A stretch of 64,000 nt of DNA from positions 2,542,001 to 2,606,000 of the forward strand of contig OY969722.1 in assembly GCA_963702165.1 (NCBI GenBank), read 5' to 3'. A program made the position numbers and the translations under genes. Positions 1 through 10,580 of the stretch are shown here, piece by piece. The DNA is from Terrimesophilobacter sp963702165 (lineage in GTDB: Bacteria > Actinomycetota > Actinomycetes > Actinomycetales > Microbacteriaceae). Each line of letters begins with the position of its first letter. Position 1 is the first letter of the stretch. The notes under the pieces were generated by a model. The model saw only the letters and a program-made list of their open reading frames with translations, was not told the DNA's origin and searched no databases.

Positions 1-1112
1 TGCCAGCCCATGTCCCACCGGATGCCGGGACGGAAGTATGCCCACAGCACGCCAGAGAGGCCCGCGAGCGCCGAGCCGAGGATCCAGATGATCCGCACAA
101 CACGGTCCACGTTGATGCCGGATGCGGCGGCCAGGGACGCGTTGTCCGAGATGGCTCGTGTCGCCTTGCCGGTGCGCGTTCTGAGCAACCAGTATGCGAC
201 GCCGATCAGCACGACCAGTGACAAGCCCATGCTGACCATGTCAGTGATCGAGAGCTTGATCGGCCCCAAGAGCTGGATCTTGGTCGAGCCGGGGTTCGGC
301 AGCTGGAAGACGCCGCCGCCATTGTAGAAGAGGTAGACGTAGCGAAGTGCGAGGGAAAGGCCGATGCTGATGATCATCAGCTGCACGACGCTCAACCCGC
401 GTTTTCGCATCGGCTTCCAGAGCCCGATGTCTTGCACGAGCCCGAACAGCGCGGAAAGGACGACTGCTATGGGGATCGCGATCCACATGGGGAATGCCAG
501 GTTCACCCCGAACGTCAGCGCCATCAATGCGCCGAAAGTGACCATTTCGGCGTGTGCGAAGTTGGAGATGCCGGTGGTGCCGAAAATCAGCGACAGACCG
601 ATCGACGCGAGTGCGAGCATGAGGCCGAAGTTGAGGCCGTTCATGATGCGGCCGGCGAGCTGTTCGCTGAATGGCGTCACCTGGCGAACACCCTCGCCAA
701 GGAAGAAGTTGACCGTCGCGTTGTTCGTCAGGCCGAATTTCGCTTCCTTGGAGGCGCTTCCCTCGGCGACGATGACACCCTTCGGGAGAGTCTGCTCGTC
801 GAGCGTGACCGTGTAGGTCTCGTCCTTGTCGGGAACGCCAACACGCCAACGGCCATCCTCGCCGGTCACCACCTCGGCGTCATATCCACCGCCTTCAACC
901 GTGATGCGAACGTCGGCGAGAGGTTTGTTCTCGAACTTGACGTTGCCGCTGAAGATGAAGTCGTACTTATCGGTGCCGACTTCATCAGCCATTGCGGGAG
1001 TCGCGACGAAAGTGGAAAGAGTCAGTGCCGCAAAGACAGCAGCGAACAGCAGGCTGAAGCGCCTGCCTGGTCGGTTGCGTACTCGGGCTCGGGGTCGACC
1101 AGGAACGTGCAC
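1..1112 (-). CDS. LivH-type branched-chain amino-acid ABC transporter permease with N-terminal secreted domain (partial)
   Basis: Inner-membrane permease of an amino-acid ABC importer; the C-terminal part lies beyond the left edge. Translating the minus strand gives a signal peptide (FSLLFAAVFAALTLSTFVATPAMA). It is followed by about 110 residues resembling a carboxypeptidase-regulatory or Cna-B-like beta sandwich (for example GEDGRWRVGVPDKDETY), then permease helices. The family signature is clear in GLSLIFGTTGISNFAHAEMV. I chose the GTG at 1112 because GGAGG lies four bases upstream; an in-frame ATG at 1154 is the alternative. The extra extracytoplasmic domain ahead of LivH is unusual. The family call is firm, the substrate is not. 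Confidence 0.85.
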   Translation of the reverse strand, partial: MHVPGRPRARVRNRPGRRFSLLFAAVFAALTLSTFVATPAMADEVGTDKYDFIFSGNVKFENKPLADVRITVEGGGYDAEVVTGEDGRWRVGVPDKDETYTVTLDEQTLPKGVIVAEGSASKEAKFGLTNNATVNFFLGEGVRQVTPFSEQLAGRIMNGLNFGLMLALASIGLSLIFGTTGISNFAHAEMVTFGALMALTFGVNLAFPMWIAIPIAVVLSALFGLVQDIGLWKPMRKRGLSVVQLMIISIGLSLALRYVYLFYNGGGVFQLPNPGSTKIQLLGPIKLSITDMVSMGLSLVVLIGVAYWLLRTRTGKATRAISDNASLAAASGINVDRVVRIIWILGSALAGLSGVLWAYFRPGIRWDMGW

Positions 1113-1338
1113 AAGACCTCCAAGACGTCGCCAGCGAGCAGGCCGAGTCGGCATGATTCTGGCTTCGTCATCGTTGACGATACGTGCCGATTATGGCGTA
1201 ACTGCTACGCCCGTGCCACACAGCGCGCCCATTGTGCTACCGCGGGAACAGAATCGACTGGCGAACAGTTAACATTGACTACCGGTATTCACTGTGGCAT
1301 CCGGTCCTCATTCCCTCCCGTCCCACTCCAGGAGAATC

Positions 1339-2841
1339 ATGGATCAGCCAGACCCCTTCGGCTTCATCGGCCTCACCTACGACGACGTCATGCTCCTGCC
1401 AGGGCACACCGACGTCATCCCGAGCGAAGCGGACACGTCAAGTCGGCTCACCCGGCGCATCCGGGTCAACACGCCATTGATCTCGGCCGCCATGGACACG
1501 GTGACCGAGGGGCGTATGGCCATCTCTATGGCCCGGCAGGGCGGCTTGGGCGTGCTGCACCGGAACCTGTCGATCGCAGACCAGGCCGGATTCGTCGACA
1601 AGGTGAAGCGCAGCGAGTCGGGCATGATCACCAATCCGGTCACAACGACACCGGATGCGACGGTCGCCGAGGTCGACGCGGTGTGCGGCCAGTTCCGGGT
1701 ATCGGGTCTGCCGGTGATCGAGGGCGACGGCACGCTCGTCGGAATCATCACAAACCGCGACATGCGCTTCGTGTCCCAGTTTGAGAAGTCGACGACCCTC
1801 GTGCGGGACGTCATGACGAAGATGCCGCTCATCACCGCACCGGCCGGCATCGACCCTGACGGGGCGATCGCCATCTTCGCCGAGCACAAGATCGAGAAGC
1901 TGCCGCTCGTCGACGAGCGGGGACGCCTGACCGGTCTCATCACGGTGAAGGACTTCGACAAGACCGAGCAGTACCCGAACGCCACCAAGGACGATGAGGG
2001 TCGACTGCGCGTCGGCGCCGCCATCGGCTTCTTCGGTGACGCGTGGGAGCGCGCCGGTGCGCTCGCCGATGCCGGCGTGGACGTCATCGTCGTGGACACC
2101 GCCAACGGCGACTCCGCGGGGGAGATCAGCATCATCCGCCGGCTCAAGGCCGACCCCGCGTTCGCGAACATCGACATCATCGGCGGCAACGTCGCAACGC
2201 GCTCCGGTGCGCAGGCGCTCATCGATGCCGGCGCGGATGCGATCAAGGTCGGCGTCGGGCCGGGTTCGATCTGCACCACGCGCGTGGTCGCGGGCGTCGG
2301 GGTTCCGCAGGTCACCGCGGTGTACGAGGCATCGTTGGCCGCTCGTGAGGCCGGCGTCCCGGTGATCGCCGATGGCGGTCTGCAGTACTCGGGTGACATC
2401 GCCAAGGCGCTCGTCGCCGGTGCGGAGACCGTGATGCTCGGGTCGCTGCTGGCCGGGACCGACGAGAGCCCCGGAGAACTGATCTATGTCAACGGCAAGC
2501 AGTTCAAGACCTACCGCGGGATGGGGTCCCTCGGCGCGATGCAGAGCCGCGGCACGAAGACCTCATACTCGCGCGACCGGTACTTCCAGGCCGATGTGCC
2601 GAGCGACGAGCAGTTGATCGCAGAGGGTATCGAGGGCAAGGTTGCGTATCGCGGTCCGGTCTCCTCGGTGGTGTACCAGCTGGTCGGCGGCCTGCGTCAG
2701 TCGATGTTCTACGTCGGCGCGCGCACCATGGATGAGCTGCGTGCGAAGGGCAAGTTCGTGCGGATCACCGCGGCCGGCCTGAAGGAATCGCACCCGCACG
2801 ACATCCAGATGGTCGCGGAGGCGCCCAACTACCGTCACTGA
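1339..2841 (+). CDS. guaB: Inosine-5'-monophosphate dehydrogenase
   Basis: Oxidises IMP to XMP with NAD+, the first committed step of GMP synthesis, in the cytosol. The 500-residue product has the normal length. It starts MDQPDPFGFIGLTYDDVMLLPG, carries two CBS domains at roughly residues 95-215, and has the catalytic loop GVGPGSICTTR with its active-site Cys, plus the IADGGLQYSGD phosphate-binding segment. The ATG at 1339 is preceded by AGGAG at good spacing; an upstream in-frame ATG at 1294 would add a non-homologous leader and was rejected. A guaB3 paralogue follows after 32 bases, and guaA lies 6 kb downstream. Confidence 0.97.
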   Translation: MDQPDPFGFIGLTYDDVMLLPGHTDVIPSEADTSSRLTRRIRVNTPLISAAMDTVTEGRMAISMARQGGLGVLHRNLSIADQAGFVDKVKRSESGMITNPVTTTPDATVAEVDAVCGQFRVSGLPVIEGDGTLVGIITNRDMRFVSQFEKSTTLVRDVMTKMPLITAPAGIDPDGAIAIFAEHKIEKLPLVDERGRLTGLITVKDFDKTEQYPNATKDDEGRLRVGAAIGFFGDAWERAGALADAGVDVIVVDTANGDSAGEISIIRRLKADPAFANIDIIGGNVATRSGAQALIDAGADAIKVGVGPGSICTTRVVAGVGVPQVTAVYEASLAAREAGVPVIADGGLQYSGDIAKALVAGAETVMLGSLLAGTDESPGELIYVNGKQFKTYRGMGSLGAMQSRGTKTSYSRDRYFQADVPSDEQLIAEGIEGKVAYRGPVSSVVYQLVGGLRQSMFYVGARTMDELRAKGKFVRITAAGLKESHPHDIQMVAEAPNYRH

Positions 2842-2861
2842 GACCGTTGTCGGCGCGCGCC

Positions 2862-2879
2862 TAGACTGAGGACGTGACT
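2862..2879 (+). promoter_or_regulatory. -10 box (TAGACT) for a leaderless guaB3 transcript
   Basis: TAGACT at 2862-2867 ends six bases before the GTG start of guaB3. The same spacing occurs at three other genes in the window. A -10 box this close would put the transcription start at the start codon itself, giving a leaderless mRNA, as is common in actinobacteria. No convincing -35 element was seen. Confidence 0.5.
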
Positions 2880-3992
2880 GAAGTGGAGATCGGCCGCGCC
2901 AAACGCGCTCGCCGCGCATACTCGTTCGATGACATCGCAGTGGTGCCCAACCGGCGCACTCGCGACCCGCAGGATGTCTCTGTGTCGTGGACGATCGACG
3001 CGTACAAGTTCGAGATCCCCATCCTGGCCGCGCCCATGGACTCGGTCGTCTCACCGGAGATCGCCATCCGGATCGGCCAACTCGGCGGCCTGGGCGTGCT
3101 CGACCTCGAGGGCTTGTGGACCCGGTACGAGGACCCGCAGCCGTACCTGGACGAGATTCGCGGACTTCCGGATGCCGCGGCCACCAGCCGCATGCAGGAG
3201 ATCTACGCCGAACCGGTGAAGCCGGAACTCGTCACCAGCAGGCTGGCTGAGATCCGCGAAGCCGGAGTCACCGTCGCCGGTGCGCTCTCCCCGCAGCGCA
3301 CCCAGCAGCTGTACAAGACGGTCATCGAGGCGGGTGTCGACCTGTTCGTCATCCGCGGCACGACGGTCAGCGCCGAGCATGTGTCCCAGAACCAGGAGCC
3401 GCTCAACCTCAAGAAGTTCATCTACGAACTCGACGTGCCGGTGATCGTGGGCGGCGCATCCGGGTACACGCCCGCGCTGCACCTCATGCGCACGGGAGCC
3501 GCAGGCATTCTCGTCGGCTTCGGCGGTGGCGCGGCGTCGACGACGCGCGCCGCGCTCGGCATCCACGCGCCCATGGCCAGCGCCATCGCGGATGCCGCAG
3601 GCGCCAGACGCGACTACCTCGACGAGTCGGGCGGCCGCTACGTGCACATCATCGCCGACGGCGGACTCGGCACCTCGGGCGACATCGTCAAGGCTGTGGC
3701 GATGGGGGCGGATGCCGTGATGCTCGGCAGCACGCTTGCGCGCGCCACCGACGTGCCCGGCGGCGGCTTCCACTGGGGTGCGGAGGCGCACCACGCCGAG
3801 CTGCCACGCGGCAACCGGGTGCGGGTCGGCCAGGTGGCACCGCTCGAGCAGATCCTGTTCGGGCCGTCAACCGTCGCGGACGGGACTGTGAACCTGGTCG
3901 GTGCGCTTCGCCGGTCGATGGCGACGACCGGGTACTCGGACCTCAAGGAATTCCAGCGCGTCGACGTGGTCGTCTCGCCGTACCACGACTGA
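2874..3992 (+). CDS. GuaB3-family IMP dehydrogenase-related protein
   Basis: A 372-residue TIM-barrel paralogue of IMP dehydrogenase without CBS domains, usually found beside guaB in actinobacteria. The N-terminus (YSFDDIAVVPNRRTRDP), the IPILAAPMDSVVSPE segment and IIADGGLGTSGDIVKA match the family. At the loop that holds the catalytic Cys in GuaB (GSICTT) this protein reads GFGGGAASTTRAALG, with Ser at the Cys position. Classical IMPDH activity is therefore doubtful and the physiological reaction is not known to me. The GTG start fits a leaderless transcript (TAGACT six bases upstream). The stop is followed immediately by glpD. Confidence 0.9.
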   Translation: MTEVEIGRAKRARRAYSFDDIAVVPNRRTRDPQDVSVSWTIDAYKFEIPILAAPMDSVVSPEIAIRIGQLGGLGVLDLEGLWTRYEDPQPYLDEIRGLPDAAATSRMQEIYAEPVKPELVTSRLAEIREAGVTVAGALSPQRTQQLYKTVIEAGVDLFVIRGTTVSAEHVSQNQEPLNLKKFIYELDVPVIVGGASGYTPALHLMRTGAAGILVGFGGGAASTTRAALGIHAPMASAIADAAGARRDYLDESGGRYVHIIADGGLGTSGDIVKAVAMGADAVMLGSTLARATDVPGGGFHWGAEAHHAELPRGNRVRVGQVAPLEQILFGPSTVADGTVNLVGALRRSMATTGYSDLKEFQRVDVVVSPYHD

Positions 3993-3993
3993 C

Positions 3994-5697
3994 ATGGTGA
4001 CCGACCGCTCCCGACTCGGTGTCGAAGAGCGCGCTTCCGCCATCGCCCGGATGCGCGAGGGCGAGTTGGACGTCCTGGTCGTTGGTGGCGGGGTGGTCGG
4101 GGCCGGTGCGGCGCTGGATGCCGCGACGCGCGGCCTTCGAGTGGGGCTGGTCGAGGCCCGGGACTGGGCCTCCGGCACCTCGAGCCGTTCCTCGAAGCTG
4201 GTGCACGGCGGCATCCGGTATCTGGAGCAACTCGACTTCTCGCTCGTGCGGGAGGCGCTCGTCGAGCGAGGACTGCTGCTGGAGAAGCTCGCGCCGCACC
4301 TGGTGCGGCCGGTGCGGTTCCTCTACCCGCTGACGGTGCCGCTCGTGGAGCGCGGCTACATCGGCGCGGGCATGGCGCTGTATGACGTGATGAGCTACAC
4401 CGGAGGCCGCTCGCCTGGGGTGCCCCACCACCGGCACCTGAGTCGGCGGCAGGTGCAGCTGGCGATGCCGGGGCTGCGGACTGACGACATCCGCGGTGGG
4501 ATCAGCTACTACGACGCGCAGGTGGACGACGCACGGTTCGTGCTGACCCTTGTGCGCACCGCGGCGCAATACGGCGCGCAGGTCGCGAACCGGCTGCGGG
4601 TGGAAGGCTTCCTCAAGGACGGCGACCGCGTCGTCGGTGCCCGGGTGCGCGACTACCACGCTGGCGGGCAGTTCGAGATCCGGGCCAAGCGGGTCGTCAA
4701 CGCGACCGGGGTGTGGACCGACGACACCGAGGCGCTCGCCGGAGATCGAAGCCGGATGCGGGTGCGCGCGTCCAAGGGCGTGCACCTCGTGGTGCCGAAG
4801 GATCGATTCCGCTCCACCATGGGCGTGCTGCTGCGCACCGAGAAGAGCGTGCTGTTCGTGATCCCGTGGGGCCGGCACTGGATCATCGGCACGACCGACA
4901 CCGACTGGAACCTGGACAAGTCGCATCCGGCGGCCACCGCCGCGGACATCGACTACCTGCTCGAGCGCGTTAATCGGGTGCTCGCCGAGCCGCTCAGCCG
5001 GGAGGATGTCGTCGGCGTCTATGCCGGGCTGCGGCCGCTGCTTTCGGGGGAGAGTGACGACACTTCGAAGCTGTCGCGCGAGCACGTGGTGGAGAGCACC
5101 GTGCCTGGCATGGTGTTCGTCGCCGGGGGCAAGTTCACCACCTATCGGGTGATGGCGATGGATGCGATCGATGCGACCGGCGTTGCTGCTGTGCCGAGCG
5201 TGACGGCGGACGTTCCGCTGGTCGGCGCCGACGGGTTCGCCGCGGCCTGGAACGTGCGGACGGCGCTGTCGGCTGAGTTCGGCATCGGGGAGCGGAATGT
5301 GGAGCACCTGCTGCAGCGTTACGGCACGCTCGCGTTCGACGTGCTCGAGTTGATTCGTGGCGACGCTTCGCTGGGGCAGCTGTTGCCGGGCACGGGGGAC
5401 TACCTGCGCGCGGAGGTCGTCTACTCGGCGCGGAGCGAGGGGGCGCTGCACCTGGACGACGTTCTCACCCGGCGCACCCGTATCTCGATTGAGGCAGCGG
5501 ACCGCGGAGTCGCTGCGGCGCCGGTGGTCGCGCGGCTCATGGGCGACGTCCTCGGCTGGGACGAGCAGCGCGTCGAGCGCGAGGTCGAGTTATACCTCGA
5601 GCGCGTGTTCGCCGAGCGGGGGAGTCAGGAGCAGCCGGATGACGCGTCCGCCGACCGGGTGCGGCTCCGCGCGCGCGACAGCATGGGTCTGCGCTGA
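3994..5697 (+). CDS. glpD: Glycerol-3-phosphate dehydrogenase (FAD-dependent, aerobic)
   Basis: Oxidises sn-glycerol-3-phosphate to dihydroxyacetone phosphate and passes electrons to the quinone pool at the membrane face. The 567-residue protein opens with an FAD-binding Rossmann motif (DVLVVGGGVVGAGAALDAA), followed by the conserved SSRSSKLVHGGIRYLEQ and, further on, IIGTTDTDWN and GKFTTYR. The C-terminal DAO_C region is present. The ATG at 3994 lies one base after the guaB3 stop, so the two genes are probably co-transcribed; GTG at 3997 is an alternative start. Length is normal for actinobacterial GlpD. Confidence 0.95.
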   Translation: MVTDRSRLGVEERASAIARMREGELDVLVVGGGVVGAGAALDAATRGLRVGLVEARDWASGTSSRSSKLVHGGIRYLEQLDFSLVREALVERGLLLEKLAPHLVRPVRFLYPLTVPLVERGYIGAGMALYDVMSYTGGRSPGVPHHRHLSRRQVQLAMPGLRTDDIRGGISYYDAQVDDARFVLTLVRTAAQYGAQVANRLRVEGFLKDGDRVVGARVRDYHAGGQFEIRAKRVVNATGVWTDDTEALAGDRSRMRVRASKGVHLVVPKDRFRSTMGVLLRTEKSVLFVIPWGRHWIIGTTDTDWNLDKSHPAATAADIDYLLERVNRVLAEPLSREDVVGVYAGLRPLLSGESDDTSKLSREHVVESTVPGMVFVAGGKFTTYRVMAMDAIDATGVAAVPSVTADVPLVGADGFAAAWNVRTALSAEFGIGERNVEHLLQRYGTLAFDVLELIRGDASLGQLLPGTGDYLRAEVVYSARSEGALHLDDVLTRRTRISIEAADRGVAAAPVVARLMGDVLGWDEQRVEREVELYLERVFAERGSQEQPDDASADRVRLRARDSMGLR

Positions 5698-5702
5698 ATG
5701 TT

Positions 5703-6014
5703 CTAGCCGGGGCTGGATGCGGTGACGACAGGGTTGCCGGCGGAAATCCAGGCCTGGATGCCGCCGGCGATGTTGATCGCATCGTGGCCGTTCTGGCGTA
5801 GGTACTCTGCCACTCTTCCGCTGCGCGCCCCGGAGCGACAGAGGACGTACACCGTGCCATCCGGGACCTGATCCAGCCGACTCAGAAAGTCGGACATCGG
5901 GATGAGGGGAACCCCGTCGATGTGCGCCTCGTCGTACTCGCTCTGCTCGCGCACGTCGATGATGCTGGGCGATTCAAGACGAGTGAGGTCATCGATGGTG
6001 ATTTCGTGTTGCAC
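5703..6014 (-). CDS. Rhodanese-like domain protein
   Basis: A single-domain rhodanese of 103 residues, probably a cytosolic sulfurtransferase or persulfide carrier. The active-site loop VLCRSGARSGRVAEYL has the catalytic Cys. IDVREQSEYDEAHIDGVPLIP and INIAGGIQAW are the other family signatures. It starts at GTG and converges tail to tail with glpD, only five bases apart. The sulfur acceptor cannot be inferred. Confidence 0.92.
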   Translation of the reverse strand: MQHEITIDDLTRLESPSIIDVREQSEYDEAHIDGVPLIPMSDFLSRLDQVPDGTVYVLCRSGARSGRVAEYLRQNGHDAINIAGGIQAWISAGNPVVTASSPG

Positions 6015-6155
6015 GCGTTCAGCCTAAACGGCGGACCGGGACACGGCCCCTGTACGGGGGTCGCCGGGGAGGTGATATACCGATAGTCTCTCGGGAAATT
6101 GCTCATCCGCACACCCTTTGGATGCAGCAGGTCCAGTACCCGAAAGGCTTCCCAC

Positions 6156-7491
6156 ATGAAGCGTCCCTCCTTTGCCCTGCCCGCTGCCGCAGCCGCGACA
6201 GCCCTGATCATGACGGGAGCGATGGCGCTTCCCGCGTCCGCTGCTTCCTCTACCGACTATGTGACCGCCGGCGAGATCGCGCCTGGTCCCGAGACCAACG
6301 CGACCTACCTTGGCTGGCACGAAGGTGCCGGGGCGGGCGTCCGCCACGAGGTCCGCTGGGACGGTCTTCACCTGGCCACGGGGGCTGGCGCCTCGCAGAT
6401 CATCAACGGGCTCGTCCCTGGTGGCACGCCGGGGCTGCCGACTGGCGAGGCCGGAGCTTCTCGGGCTGATTACGAGCTCCTCGGTCACCGTCGCGCAGGG
6501 CAGCGTCACCCTTCAGGTGGCGTTCACCGCGACGATGACTGCCACCCGGCCTACTGGGGCACCCTGCGACCACGGCATGCCGCGGCAGTCGGGCACCAGC
6601 ACGCCCGCCGCCACGGACAGTGGATGTCCAGCCGAACCGTCGGCAACGTAATGTCGCGGACGTCCCCCAACCACTGGCGACATCGTCGCCGCGCTGGAGG
6701 CAGCCGGCGGCCAGCTCCGCTACTCCGCATTCGGCGTCCGGGCAGGCACGCATTCGGTGGTCGAGCAGATCACCTGGAATGACGTCGAGTACCGCTTCAC
6801 CGCGCAGCCCCTGGCAGCTCCGCCGGCGACCGACGCGTGGGTGCTCGAGTCGGACATCCGTCCGAACGCAACTCCGTACACCGGCTGGCATGAGGGTTAC
6901 CCCAACGCCACCCCGGCCTATGAAGTGATCAGCACCGGGCTCAGCTTCGGCAACGGCGCGAACTCGCAGATCATCAACGGCCTCACGACGCCGATCACCG
7001 ATGCTGACCTCGAGCGCCTGATCACGACCGCGAGTGTGACCGTCGTCTCGGGCGAGGCGTTCTTCCAGGTGCCGCTGTTCGTCGGCACGGGTGACCCGCG
7101 TCTGTTCACAACGCTGCGACCCGCGAACGCGGCAACCCCGAGCGTCAACAGCACCTTCTCGCTCTTCAGCCAGTGGGTCTCTAGCAACGCGGTTCCCGGA
7201 ATCCCCGCCAACACCCCGATGCGCCTTGGTGACATCATCGACGCCCTCGAGGCCGTGGGCGACGTCGACGTGCTCGCGTTCGGTGTGCTCGCCCAGGCAA
7301 GCGCACCGGCTGTGGTCGCGAACCTCGAGTGGGACGGCGTCCGCTACAACTTCACCGCACAGCCGGCCGCCGCACCTCCCGCTCTTGCCGCAACGGGAAC
7401 CGACGGCATCGTTCCGCTGAGCATCGCCGGCCTGCTCCTGCTCGCGGGCACCGCGCTGGTGACGGTGCGCATCCGCCGCTCGAACAGCTGA
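6156..7491 (+). pseudogene. LAATG-anchored repeat surface protein, frame broken several times
   Basis: It starts at ATG 6156 with a signal peptide (ALIMTGAMALPASAA) and holds two diverged repeats of about 190 residues, each with an N-terminal YLGWHEG / YTGWHEG segment, SQIINGL, an SVTV strand, DIVAALE / DIIDALE and FTAQP. The end is LAATGTDG followed by a hydrophobic helix and RIRR, a class E (LAxTG) sortase signal. Repeat 1 is readable only by changing frame around 6465, 6550, 6595, 6620 and 6665; repeat 2 (from about 6670) is intact. The breaks need both insertions and at least one deletion-like step (GACCAG read as GACAG near 6620). This could be a decaying gene or sequence error. Function unknown; cell-wall display is inferred. 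Confidence 0.7.
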
Positions 7492-7507
7492 ACAACAACC
7501 TTGCATT

Positions 7508-7563
7508 GAGTCGGGAGTAGATGCCCTTATCCGGGCAGCCATAAGGGCAACTACTCCCGACTC
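7508..7563. terminator. Long intergenic hairpin, 23-bp arms
   Basis: The arms at 7508-7530 and 7541-7563 (beginning GAGTCGGGAGTAG and its complement) match at 22 of 23 positions around a 10-base loop. It lies just after the LAATG surface gene and before the SURF1 gene. There is no T-tract, so it could be a factor-dependent terminator, an RNA stability element or a repeat. The arm sequence was not seen elsewhere in the window. Confidence 0.6.
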
Positions 7564-7651
7564 GATGGTCATCGCCCGGTCGCTGATTCGTTCAGCGGCC
7601 GGGCGATAGGCTTTTCACCGGAGCATTGGTGGAACAGCGGATGGGTGACGA

Positions 7652-8470
7652 GTGAGCATGTGGGCCGTCGCTCGCCGTCCGAAGTGGATCGCCGCGCTGC
7701 TGTTGGCTCTCGGAGTCGCCGCCGCGTTCGCGGCGCTCGGCCAGTGGCAGCTCGAGCGCAGCATCGACACCGGCACCGTGATCGAGCGGGACACCGAGAC
7801 TGTGATGCCGCTGACAAGCGTCGCCCAGCCGCAGGCATCCGTCTCCGGTGCAGCGGACGGGCAGCTCGTCGCTGTGACCGGCCGGCTCCTCGACGGCGAG
7901 TACCTCACGATCGCCGACCGCATGAACGGCGGCGAAAGCGGCTACTGGGTCGTCGGACACCTGCAGACACCGGATGCCGCAGGCTTGGCAGTCGCGCTCG
8001 GCTGGACCGCCGACCGCGACACGGCGGATGCGGTCGCCGCGGGTCTCGGCGCCGAGGAAGTTCAGCTCACCGGTCGCTACGTTGCCGGTGAAGGCCCACA
8101 GGAGTCCGACTTCGAAAGCGGCGAACTCGCCACCGTGTCGCCTGGCGCGCTGATCAACCTCTGGCCGACAGTGGACCCGGGCGGCGTCTACGGCGGCTAC
8201 GTTGTCGCCGCCGACCCGGTCGCCGGGCTTGAGGCGATCGACTCGCCGGTACCGTCGACCGAGGTGCAGGTCAACTGGCTCAACGTCTTCTACGCGGCCG
8301 AATGGGTGATCTTCGCCGGGTTCGCCGTGTTCCTGTGGTGGCGCGTCGTGAGGGACGAGTTTGAACGCGAAGAGGCCGAGCGGGCCGCGCTCGCCGAGGA
8401 ATCCCCGAACGCCCCTCCGGCAGCGCAGCTGACCGGGTCGACCGACGAGCGTCCAGAGCAGGCCGAATAG
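7652..8470 (+). CDS. SURF1 family cytochrome oxidase assembly protein
   Basis: A 272-residue membrane protein with one N-terminal helix (WIAALLLALGVAAAFAALGQWQLER) and one C-terminal helix (AAEWVIFAGFAVFLWW), the typical SURF1 topology. GQWQLER and the C-terminal NWLNVFYAAEW region match the family, which helps insert haem into cytochrome c oxidase. The acidic, proline-rich tail is probably cytoplasmic. The start is GTG 7652, with ATG 7658 as an alternative. Its stop codon lies within the -10 box of the next gene. Confidence 0.88.
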   Translation: MSMWAVARRPKWIAALLLALGVAAAFAALGQWQLERSIDTGTVIERDTETVMPLTSVAQPQASVSGAADGQLVAVTGRLLDGEYLTIADRMNGGESGYWVVGHLQTPDAAGLAVALGWTADRDTADAVAAGLGAEEVQLTGRYVAGEGPQESDFESGELATVSPGALINLWPTVDPGGVYGGYVVAADPVAGLEAIDSPVPSTEVQVNWLNVFYAAEWVIFAGFAVFLWWRVVRDEFEREEAERAALAEESPNAPPAAQLTGSTDERPEQAE

Positions 8471-8482
8471 ACTAGGGGCATG
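8468..8482 (+). promoter_or_regulatory. -10 box (TAGACT) for leaderless DUF3817 gene
   Basis: TAGACT at 8468-8473 ends six bases before ATG 8480 and contains the stop codon of the SURF1 gene. Spacing and sequence match the boxes before guaB3, purN and the aldose epimerase gene. Confidence 0.5.
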
Positions 8483-8895
8483 CCGCTTGCCCCACGGGTT
8501 TCGGATGCTCCGCGCATCCGTCGCACCCTCTCAGTGTTCAAAGTGTCCGCCGTGATCACGGGCGTCTTCCTGTTGCTGCTCGTGCTCATGATGGTGTTCC
8601 GCTACGGCTTCGGCGCTGACATCGAGCTGAACGGGCCGGACGGATTCCTCGCCCTCACGCCGCAGGACGCGATCACCGGTATCAACCTCTCCACGGTCAT
8701 CCTGATCGTGCACGGCTGGCTGTACGTGCTGTACCTGGGCTGCGACTTCATGCTGTGGCGACTGCTGCGCTGGCCGTTCAAGAGCTTCCTCTTCATCGCG
8801 CTCGGCGGCATCGTCCCCGGTCTGTCCTTCTACTTCGAGCTGTCGGTGCCGCGACGCGTGAACGCCGAACTGGCCCAGCTTGAGAAGGAGCTCGT

Positions 8896-8899
<4 letters not shown>
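8480..8899 (+). CDS. DUF3817 family integral membrane protein
   Basis: A 139-residue protein with about three transmembrane helices (VSAVITGVFLLLLVLMMVF, INLSTVILIVHGWLYVLYL, FLFIALGGIVPGLSFYF). The HGWLYVLYL stretch followed by a W-P-F-K-S-F segment and a C-terminal PGLSFYFE is typical of DUF3817. No biochemical role is known to me. It commonly sits directly before guaA in actinobacteria, and here its stop overlaps the guaA start (GTGTGA), which implies translational coupling. Confidence 0.88.
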
Positions 8900-10479
<1,580 letters not shown>

Positions 10480-10498
10480 GGGCGCTCTAGGCCGCTTG

Positions 10499-10558
10499 CG
10501 CGGGTCAAACACCCACCCGCGGGTCTAATTGGACGCGCGCGTGGATGTTTGACCCGCG
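10499..10558. repeat. CGCGGGTCAAA-type inverted repeat (copy 1)
   Basis: The arms at 10499-10516 and 10541-10558 (beginning CGCGGGTCAAACA and its complement) match at 17 of 18 positions around a 24-base loop that itself contains CCGCGGGT. It lies just past guaA and before the convergent DUF4242 gene, so it may serve as a bidirectional terminator. Related words recur near 34.07 and 63.65 kb. Confidence 0.65.
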
Positions 10559-10580
10559 CGCGCGATCTGCGCCTGCGCTA

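Noticed and set aside
3943..5451. Long minus-strand open frame (502 codons) opposite glpD
   Set aside because: It mirrors a well-supported gene on the other strand, is rich in Arg, His, Pro and Gln, and has no recognisable motif. Such antisense frames are common at this GC content.
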